Origin: DATBRV01 sp036560145
GTDB lineage: Bacteria; Myxococcota_A; UBA9160; SMWR01
Assembly (NCBI GenBank): GCA_036560145.1
Contig: DATBRV010000105.1
Location: 1 to 64,000, forward strand
Length of the DNA: 64,000 nt
Reading direction: 5' to 3'
How positions within the stretch are numbered: the stretch's first letter is position 1; each line of letters begins with the position of its first letter. The translations under genes were made by a program, and so were the position numbers. A model generated the notes under the pieces. The model worked only from the letters and a program-made list of their open reading frames with translations. It was not told the DNA's origin and ran no database searches. Below, piece after piece: positions 58,142 through 64,000 of this stretch.

Positions 58142-58678
58142 TCAGGGACGCGCCTCGTCGTCCGCCGAGAGGCTCGTCTGCTCGAGGGTCACGAGCCGGA
58201 GCCGGTAGCCGCAGCGCTCGTGCTCGATCGTCACCTCGTCGCGACTCGGGCGTTCGATCGCGACGCCCGGCTCGGGCGGCGCCGTCTCCGGCAGGAAGCG
58301 CGCCCGGTGCAGATCGCGGAGCAGATCGATCGGCGGCAGCGGGAGGCGGCCGCGGGGCCGCTCCACGGAGACCTCGCTCCCGCGCTGCGTCAGCACGAAC
58401 GACTTCGCCCCGAAGGCGTCGAGGCCGATCAGCACCAGCGCGTCCCCTCGCTTCTGGGCCACCAGCTCGAGCCGCCAGTCGAGATCGTCTCCTTGCGCGC
58501 GGGCGCGCAGGCGGATCTGGAACTCGCCCTCGATCTGCCCCGTCGGCAGCAGCGCTCCCGGGCAGTCGCGGCCGCCATCGGGCAGCGCGCTCGCGAGGCC
58601 GAGCGCGAGCGATGCGCAGCCCGTCGCCAGCAGCAGCCCCGCCAGGGCGAGGCCGAGGGCGCCCGCCGCCCTAGCCAC
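58142..58678 (-). CDS. DUF3261-type lipoprotein
   Basis: A 178-aa lipoprotein with a signal peptide and lipobox (LLLATGCAS). The body is beta-rich with EFQIRLRARAQGDDLDWRLE, DALVLIGLDAFGAKSFVLTQ and PRGRLPLPPIDLLRDLHRAR, which fits DUF3261, a family seen in aryl polyene-type clusters with LolA-like and MMPL proteins. It may help deliver the product to the outer membrane. GTG 58678 overlaps the end of the MMPL gene by 8 bp. It is the last gene of the minus-strand run. Confidence 0.77.
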   Translation of the reverse strand: MARAAGALGLALAGLLLATGCASLALGLASALPDGGRDCPGALLPTGQIEGEFQIRLRARAQGDDLDWRLELVAQKRGDALVLIGLDAFGAKSFVLTQRGSEVSVERPRGRLPLPPIDLLRDLHRARFLPETAPPEPGVAIERPSRDEVTIEHERCGYRLRLVTLEQTSLSADDEARP

Positions 58679-61034
58679 GCCCGGCTCCCGGCCGCACGCG
58701 CAGCAGCAACAGCGAGAGCGGCGCCAACAGGAACGAGAGCAGGATTCCGACCCCGATCGTCACCCCCAGCGCGCGCAGGGCCGGATGCTGCGAGAGCGCG
58801 AGGACGCCGAAGGTGAACACCGTCGTGATGCTGCCGAGAAAGGTGCTCAGCATGGTGGTCCCCATCTCCATGGGGTCCGAGGCGCTGTCGACCACGAAGA
58901 CCCCGTAGTCCACGCCCATGCCCAGCACCATCACGAGGCCGACCACGTGCAGGAGGTTGGTCTCGACGCCGAAGGCCGCGAAGCCGCCGAGCAGGAGCAG
59001 CGAGACCAGCACCGAGGGAAAGAAGGCGGCCAGCGCGGGCCGCAGGCGGCGATAGCGCACCAGCAGGAGCCCGATCACCAGCAGATTGCCCGTGAAGATC
59101 TGCTGCACCGTGGTGCTCCGGAACTGGGCATACACGTCGTTCAAGAACTGGCGCTGATCGAAGAAGTGAACGCCCGGCAGACCCTGGATTGCGTGGCGCA
59201 CCGCCTCCGGCGACTTCACGTCCTGTAGATAGGTCTGGACCGCGAACTCGCCCCCGAAATCGGCGAGCAGCGGACGCACCAGATCCGCGAGAGGCGACTG
59301 CGTCAGGTCCTCGAAGCGGAGCGGGGGCGGCGGCTCCTGCGCGAGCGTCTGCGCAAAGCCGGCGAGGCCGCCCTCGCGGAAGCCCGCCGCCTGATAGGCG
59401 GCCTGCACCCGGGCGGGCAGCCCCGCGTCCGCGCGCAGCGCCGCGAGGTTCGCGCGCTGCACGGCCTCGGGCCACAGGAAGGAGTGGAGCGAGCGAAAGC
59501 CGCCGAGATCCCCCGCCTCGACCAGCGGCGCGAGCCGCGCCTGCACGACCTCCCCGAGCGCGATCGCCTGCTCGCGGTCCGGCGCGACGCCGATCACGAG
59601 ACGCCCGGTCTCGAACTGCGAGACGCGATCGCGGACCCGGCGGTCCTCCTGCAACAGCTCCGGATCCATCCGCCAGAGCCGGCTCATGTCGTCGACCCAG
59701 ACCAGCCGCGGAAGCCAGGGGGCCGAGAGCGCGAGCAGGCCGAGCGCGAGCGCCGCCATCGTCTTGCGCCGCGGCGCCAGGGCGAGCACGGCGCGCCCGA
59801 GATGCTCCGAAACGACGCGCGAGGCGAGCGGCACGCGCGCGACCGAAACCACCAGCGGCGGCAGCACCCACAGCGTGATCGCGAGCGCGATGCCGACACC
59901 GGCGGCGGAGAAGAACGCGATCTGCCGGAAGCCGGGGAAGGCGGTCAGGCCCAGGCCCGCGAAGCTCGCGATCGTGGTGAGCCCGCCGAGCGCGAGCGAG
60001 GGCGAGATCCGGCGCAGGACCAGGCCGCGATCCGCGCGGTGCGGCGAGAAGCAGAGATGGCAGAGCAGATGCGTCGGATAGTCGATCACGACGCCGATCA
60101 GCGCCGCGCCGAAGCCGAGCGTGAGCCCGTCGAGACGGCCGAACACCAGCAGGCCGAGACCCGTCGCCCCCACCAGCCCGCCGAGCATGGGCAGGCCCGT
60201 CAGCAGCAGGTTCCGCCAGGAGCCGAGGAAGAGCTGGAGACACACGAACACCGAGACGATCGAGAAGGCGGTCACGAAGTTGACGTCGCTGCGGATGCTG
60301 CGCTCGGTGGCGACGGCGAACACGTTGGCGCCGCTCCACTCGAGCAGGAGCCCTCCGCCCAGGCGCTGGTCGACCCCGGCGAACGCCGCGGAGAGATCCG
60401 CGAGCAGCGCCTTCTGGCGATTGCCGTCGAAGGCCGGCGCGCGGGTCCCCAGGAAGAGCACGCCGAAGCGGCCGTCGCGCGTGACGAACTGCCCGTCCAC
60501 GAGGTCGAGGGAGGGCTGCTGGCCCGAGATGCGCGCCAGGATCCCGCGGAAGCTCCCGAGCGGATCGGAGGTGACCAGGCGCTTGCCCAGCGCCGCGACC
60601 GGAAGCGCCAGCTCCCGCTTCGCGCTCTCGGCCTGGGCGCGCAGGGCGGCGTCCGTGGTGAGCTCCGCGATCCGGGTCGGATCGGAAGCCAGGAAGTAGA
60701 AGCGGCGCGGGAAATACAGCTCGAAGACCGCCTGCATCTGCCCGTCGTCGACGCCGGTCCGCAGCCACGCCACCTCCGGATGCTCCGCGATCGCCTCGGC
60801 GAGCGCGCGGGCGCCGGCCACCGCGCGGGCGGTGTCCGGCCCGCCCACGGTGAGCACCATGCTGCGCGCGAGATCGCTCCCGGTCAGGCGCCGGGAGACG
60901 TCGGCGAGCGAGCCGGCGCCGCCCTCCGGCATCAGGTTGGTGATGTCGGTCCCGAAGCTGAGGCGCGTCGCCACCGCGACCGTGAGACCGCCGAGCGCCA
61001 CGAGCAGGATCAGGATCGAGCGGGCCGGGGTCAC
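58671..61034 (-). CDS. MMPL/RND superfamily exporter
   Basis: A 787-aa inner-membrane proton-driven exporter with two homologous halves. Each half has one helix, a large periplasmic loop (for example RLSFGTDITNLMPEGG onward) and five more helices. Typical TM4-6 segments are LGFGAALIGVVIDYPTHLLC in the first half and VVGLVMVLGMGVDYGVFVV in the second, with the conserved Asp-Tyr pair. Related exporters move lipids, polyenes or other hydrophobic products. GTG 61034 overlaps the LolA-like gene by 4 bp. Its placement with a LolA-like protein and DUF3261 points to transport of a lipid-like pigment or glycolipid. Confidence 0.88.
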   Translation of the reverse strand: MTPARSILILLVALGGLTVAVATRLSFGTDITNLMPEGGAGSLADVSRRLTGSDLARSMVLTVGGPDTARAVAGARALAEAIAEHPEVAWLRTGVDDGQMQAVFELYFPRRFYFLASDPTRIAELTTDAALRAQAESAKRELALPVAALGKRLVTSDPLGSFRGILARISGQQPSLDLVDGQFVTRDGRFGVLFLGTRAPAFDGNRQKALLADLSAAFAGVDQRLGGGLLLEWSGANVFAVATERSIRSDVNFVTAFSIVSVFVCLQLFLGSWRNLLLTGLPMLGGLVGATGLGLLVFGRLDGLTLGFGAALIGVVIDYPTHLLCHLCFSPHRADRGLVLRRISPSLALGGLTTIASFAGLGLTAFPGFRQIAFFSAAGVGIALAITLWVLPPLVVSVARVPLASRVVSEHLGRAVLALAPRRKTMAALALGLLALSAPWLPRLVWVDDMSRLWRMDPELLQEDRRVRDRVSQFETGRLVIGVAPDREQAIALGEVVQARLAPLVEAGDLGGFRSLHSFLWPEAVQRANLAALRADAGLPARVQAAYQAAGFREGGLAGFAQTLAQEPPPPLRFEDLTQSPLADLVRPLLADFGGEFAVQTYLQDVKSPEAVRHAIQGLPGVHFFDQRQFLNDVYAQFRSTTVQQIFTGNLLVIGLLLVRYRRLRPALAAFFPSVLVSLLLLGGFAAFGVETNLLHVVGLVMVLGMGVDYGVFVVDSASDPMEMGTTMLSTFLGSITTVFTFGVLALSQHPALRALGVTIGVGILLSFLLAPLSLLLLRVRPGAGRG

Positions 61035-61696
61035 GGAGCCGGGGCGGACGCAACCGGAGGGAAGAGCCGCGCGAGCTCCTCGGGGCTGAAGCGCCGGTCC
61101 GTCTCCACGCGCTGGAACCGGGTGGTGGTGAGGTCGCCGTCGGCTTCGCGGATCAGCATCTGCTCGAGGGCCGGCCCCACGCCCCGCATCTCGACCGAGG
61201 CGATGAACTGCGAGAGCGGGGCTGCCTTCGGCGTCAGCCGCATGCGCCAGCGCGCTCCCTCGGCGTCGAATTCGATCGCGTAGCGCTCGCGCAGCGCCGC
61301 CAGATCACCGCCGAAGAGCACCACGAAATTCTCGACCACGCTGCGGGCGACGCGGCTGCCGGCGAGGTCGACGTCGCTCGCGCCGGCTTCGTCCGTGTAC
61401 GACATCCTTCCGCCGTCGATCACCAGGGTCGAGGCCCCCGGGCGCGACGTGATGCGCGCCAGCCGGGAAGGCGGAATGAAGTAGAGGGTGCCCTCGCTGA
61501 CCAGCGGCGCCGCGAGCAGGGCGAGCTGCTTCTCCTCGCGGAATTCGGCGCGCACGCCCGGCGTCGAGGCCATCCGCGCCATCATCGCCTCGAGCGTGAG
61601 GGGACCGCTGGGGATGGCGGGCGATTCGGCTCCGGCCGACGCCGCCAGCAGCAGCGCCAGCAGGGCGAGACCCGGCGCGGGCCGCCGCTCGCTCAT
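61031..61696 (-). CDS. LolA-like outer-membrane lipoprotein carrier family protein
   Basis: A 221-aa periplasmic protein with a Sec signal (PAPGLALLALLLAASAGAES). The half-barrel pattern of LolA is visible: LEAMMARMASTPGVRAEFRE, ARITSRPGASTLVIDGGRMS, RYAIEFDAEGARWRMRLTP and QMLIREADGDLTTTRFQRVE. LolA carries lipidated cargo across the periplasm. Copies beside MMPL exporters probably carry the exporter's product instead of lipoproteins. The ATG overlaps the ammonia-lyase stop by 4 bp and its own stop overlaps the MMPL GTG, so the three are tightly coupled. Confidence 0.82.
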   Translation of the reverse strand: MSERRPAPGLALLALLLAASAGAESPAIPSGPLTLEAMMARMASTPGVRAEFREEKQLALLAAPLVSEGTLYFIPPSRLARITSRPGASTLVIDGGRMSYTDEAGASDVDLAGSRVARSVVENFVVLFGGDLAALRERYAIEFDAEGARWRMRLTPKAAPLSQFIASVEMRGVGPALEQMLIREADGDLTTTRFQRVETDRRFSPEELARLFPPVASAPAP

Positions 61697-63261
61697 TCGG
61701 GGTCGAGATCGCCCGTCGGAAGCTCGCACGCTTGGTAGAGCGCCAGCACCTGCGCGATGTCGACGTCCTGGCGGCGGTCGGCCGTGTTCGTGGGAACGGC
61801 CTTGCGCACGGCGTCGCGCAGCCGGGTGCTGCGCAGCGCGTCGGCGTCGCCATCCCGCAGATCGACGGCCTGGCAGAGCGCGAGCGTGTGCACGGCGGCC
61901 ACCGTCTCCGCCAGCTCGAGCACGCGCAGGGAGTCGCGCGCCGCGATCATCCCCATGCTGACCTTGTCCTGGTTGTGCGATTCGGTGCTGCGGCTGAAGA
62001 CGCTCGCCGGCATGCTGAGCTTGAGCGCCTCGGCGGTAAGGGCCGACGCCGTGATCTGCATCGCCTTGAAGCCGTGATGCGCGACGCGTTCGGGCTCGGG
62101 CGCGGCCACCAGGTTCGCGGGCAGCCCGCCGCTGGTGGCCGGGTCGCAGAGCAGACAGAGCTGCCGATCCAGCAGGTCGGCGACGTTCGCAACCGCGGCC
62201 TTCAAGCCGTCGAGCGCGAAGCAGAGATGCCCGCCGTAGAAGTTTCCGCCGTGCAGGATGTCCCCCGAGTCGGGATCCACCAGCGGGTTGTCGCTCACGC
62301 CGTTCAGCTCGATCTCCAGCATCGAGCGCGAGAAGTCGAGGGCGTCCAGCAGCACGCCGATCACGTGCGGCGCGCAGCGCAGCGAGTAGCGGTCCTGGAC
62401 CCGCGCCGGCTCGACGGGCGAGGCGCCGGCGGGCCGCGCCAGATCGGCGCGGATCCAGGCCGCGCAGCGCTGGGTTCCCGGGTGGGGCTTGAGCGCGAAG
62501 ATCCGGGCGTCGAAGTGCGCGGGATTGCCGCGCATGCCGTCGCTGGCGACCGCGGTGAGCGCGCTGGCCCAGCGCGCGAGGCGCAGGGCGCGCGCGAAGG
62601 CGAGGCAGCCGAGCGCCGCCATCACGCTGGTTCCGTTCATGATCGCGAGGCTCTCCCGAGCCCGCAGCGCGAGCGGCTCGAGGCCCGCCCGGGCCAGCCC
62701 GTCCGCGGCGGAGAGCACCTCGCCGCGCAGGCTGACCTCGCGCTCGCCGAGCACGGCCGCGGCCAGATACGAGAGGGGCGTGAGGTCGCCGCTCGCCCCC
62801 ACCGAGCCCTCCGCGGGAATCCGGGGCAGCAGGCGGAGATTCAGGAATTCGCAGAGGCGCTCCAGCAGAACCGGCCGCACGCCGGAGAAGCCCCGGGCCA
62901 GCGAGGCGAGCCGCACCGCCACCACCGCGGCGGCTTCGCTCTCGTCCAGGATCCGGCCGGTGCCGCAGCCGTGGAAGCGGACCAGATTGACCGGAAGCAG
63001 ATCCCGCACCCGGTCCGGGATCGCGTTGTCGACGCTCGCGCCGACGCCCGTGGAGATGCCGTAGATCACGCGGCCCTGGTCGAGGGCCCGCTCGACGGCG
63101 GCCGCGCCCCGCGCGAGCTGCGCGCGGTAGCCGGGATCGGGATCCAGGGCGACCCGGATCCTCCCCTCCGCCAGCTCGACGATGTCTTCGATGCACAGCG
63201 GCGCGCGTCCGACGCACAGCGAGTCGGGTTTTCCGTCGTCCCGGATCGACACCACGCGCAT
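61693..63261 (-). CDS. Aromatic amino acid / histidine ammonia-lyase family enzyme (MIO type)
   Basis: A 522-aa lyase that removes ammonia from His, Phe or Tyr using the self-made MIO cofactor. The cofactor triad Ala-Ser-Gly is in EGSVGASGDLTPLSYLAA (about 155-157). Other conserved parts are VIYGISTGVGASVDNAIP, EALALMNGTS in the variant form LAIMNGTSVMAAL, and QDKVSMGMIAARDSLRVLE. The selectivity loop reads VNLVRFHGCGTG, whereas histidine-degrading HutH enzymes have a Ser-His pair there. There are no other hut genes here. In aryl polyene-type clusters the enzyme makes a cinnamate or coumarate starter. I use ATG 63261, one base after the upstream stop; ATG 63303 would overlap that gene. Confidence 0.88.
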   Translation of the reverse strand: MRVVSIRDDGKPDSLCVGRAPLCIEDIVELAEGRIRVALDPDPGYRAQLARGAAAVERALDQGRVIYGISTGVGASVDNAIPDRVRDLLPVNLVRFHGCGTGRILDESEAAAVVAVRLASLARGFSGVRPVLLERLCEFLNLRLLPRIPAEGSVGASGDLTPLSYLAAAVLGEREVSLRGEVLSAADGLARAGLEPLALRARESLAIMNGTSVMAALGCLAFARALRLARWASALTAVASDGMRGNPAHFDARIFALKPHPGTQRCAAWIRADLARPAGASPVEPARVQDRYSLRCAPHVIGVLLDALDFSRSMLEIELNGVSDNPLVDPDSGDILHGGNFYGGHLCFALDGLKAAVANVADLLDRQLCLLCDPATSGGLPANLVAAPEPERVAHHGFKAMQITASALTAEALKLSMPASVFSRSTESHNQDKVSMGMIAARDSLRVLELAETVAAVHTLALCQAVDLRDGDADALRSTRLRDAVRKAVPTNTADRRQDVDIAQVLALYQACELPTGDLDPE

Positions 63262-63262
63262 C

Positions 63263-64000
63263 TTATAGCAGCCCGGACCTCGCGAGCGCCGCACGGCGGC
63301 CATGCGCGTGCAGCAGCTGGAGCGCTCCCGCGAGGCCGAGCGCCGCCGCCACCACCCACGCGATGCCGGCCGACGAGAGGCGCGCCTGTGCGCAGACCCA
63401 CGCCAGCTGGGCGAGGCAGAGCAGCGCCACCAGGCCGAGCGTCCCGGTGCGTGGAATCAAGCTCACCGCGAGCGCGCCGAGCGGCGCGCCCAGCACCACC
63501 ACGGGAGCCGCCGCGAGCCAGTGCTCCGCCACGCCGGGATGGAGCAGCGGAAGCGAAGGATCGAGCGCCGCGACGAGCGCGCCGGTCGCGACGGCCACCA
63601 GCGAGGTGAAGGCCATCAGCGCGACCGCGGTCGGGATCGCGAGCCGCGCATCGGCGCGGAAGAGGAGCACCAGCACGCTGTAGAGCAGCATGTCCGCGCC
63701 CACGCCGGCCACCGAGGCGATCGCGCCTCCGCCGATCGCGCCGGCCAGCAGGCCCGCCCCGCGCTCGGCGCCGGGGCCGAGATCCCGCATCCCGGTCTGC
63801 CCGGCGAGCTCGAAGAGCCGCGAGAGCGTGATCAGGCCGAAGCTCGCCCAGACCACCGCGTAGACCAGCTTCACCCCCAGCTCGGGAATCCGGGGCGCCA
63901 GCCAGGCGACGCCGATCGGCGTCGCCAGCAGGGAGCCCAGCAGCGCCCAGCGGAGCACGCCCCACGCCAGCGGGCGCCCGGCGGAGAGCAGGTACAACAC
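63263..64000 (-). CDS. TauE/SafE family membrane permease, partial (cut by window end)
   Basis: A polytopic inner-membrane protein of the sulfite exporter TauE/SafE kind (DUF81), with at least 245 residues in the window and the N-terminus missing. Helices include WALLGSLLATPIGVAWLAP, GVKLVYAVVWASFGLITLS, GAGLLAGAIGGGAIASVAGV and VVVLGAPLGALAVSLIP; the Gly-rich GxxGG...GxGAD segment near the second repeat is typical. These proteins move small anions or sulfur compounds, and the substrate is not predictable. The frame is open at the window edge, so GTG at 64000 is not taken as a true start. Its TAA is one base before the ATG of the ammonia-lyase. Confidence 0.8.
   Translation of the reverse strand: MLYLLSAGRPLAWGVLRWALLGSLLATPIGVAWLAPRIPELGVKLVYAVVWASFGLITLSRLFELAGQTGMRDLGPGAERGAGLLAGAIGGGAIASVAGVGADMLLYSVLVLLFRADARLAIPTAVALMAFTSLVAVATGALVAALDPSLPLLHPGVAEHWLAAAPVVVLGAPLGALAVSLIPRTGTLGLVALLCLAQLAWVCAQARLSSAGIAWVVAAALGLAGALQLLHAHGRRAALARSGLL

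Noticed and set aside
61693..63261. Ammonia-lyase as HutH of histidine degradation
   Set aside because: No hutU, hutI or hutG nearby, and the selectivity loop differs from HutH. Neighbours are export genes.

Overview
The window is about 64 kb of very GC-rich, almost fully coding bacterial chromosome. Gene content suggests a free-living Gram-negative bacterium of a deltaproteobacterial type (Myxococcota, Desulfobacterota or Binatota-like). It encodes a complete type II secretion operon, an LpxB domain for lipid A, LolA-like and OmpA-like envelope proteins, an MglA-family GTPase, a GspN, and class I fructose-bisphosphate aldolase. The taxonomic placement is inference; no rRNA is present. GTG and TTG start codons are common and many neighbouring genes overlap by 4 bp. 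I see no phage, IS element or CRISPR array.

Layout. 1-4127 (+): cofactor genes nadC (partial), birA and coaX, then an EF-G paralogue, all coupled by 4-bp overlaps. 4206-8550 (+): a three-gene signalling unit made of a helical-repeat protein, an MglA-like GTPase with altered catalytic residues, and a multi-GAF protein with a degenerate GGDEF. 8573-11425 (-): ATP sulfurylase, a WD40-like lipoprotein and a JAMM peptidase. 11552-16594 (+): a probable lipid A unit (PAP2-LpxB fusion, ArnT-like glycosyltransferase, small membrane protein, class V aminotransferase). 16704-21592: RNase R (-), tRNA-Leu(CAG) and a first Lon protease (+). 21742-23229 (+): a secreted FG-GAP repeat protein. 23359-29715 (-): penicillin acylase-type hydrolase, degenerate Y-family polymerase, PilZ protein, GpgS-like glycosyltransferase, DegT aminotransferase. 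29874-34369 (+): gap, pgk, tpiA, secG, tRNA-Leu(GAG), fba. 34492-43830 (-): dnaK, hsp20, a second lon, an OmpA-like lipoprotein, glycerate kinase, an AarF/UbiB-type protein, a small secreted protein and a flavin reductase. 44159-57165 (+): gspCDEFGHIJKLMN from a good sigma-70-type promoter, followed by an ArsR-methyltransferase fusion. 58142-64000 (-): TauE-like permease, MIO-type ammonia-lyase, LolA-like protein, MMPL exporter and DUF3261 lipoprotein, a set that resembles the lyase and export part of aryl polyene or flexirubin clusters.

Most notable: (1) a dispersed repeat family in three copies at each of three convergent gene junctions, where it meets or supplies the stop codon of the minus-strand gene; (2) the MglA-like GTPase operon, with changes at two positions known to control GTP hydrolysis in MglA; (3) the PAP2-LpxB fusion in an apparent lipid A operon; (4) a secretin with a C-terminal SPOR-like domain; (5) a Y-family polymerase that has lost catalytic acids but keeps a clamp-binding motif; (6) the lyase-LolA-MMPL-DUF3261 set.
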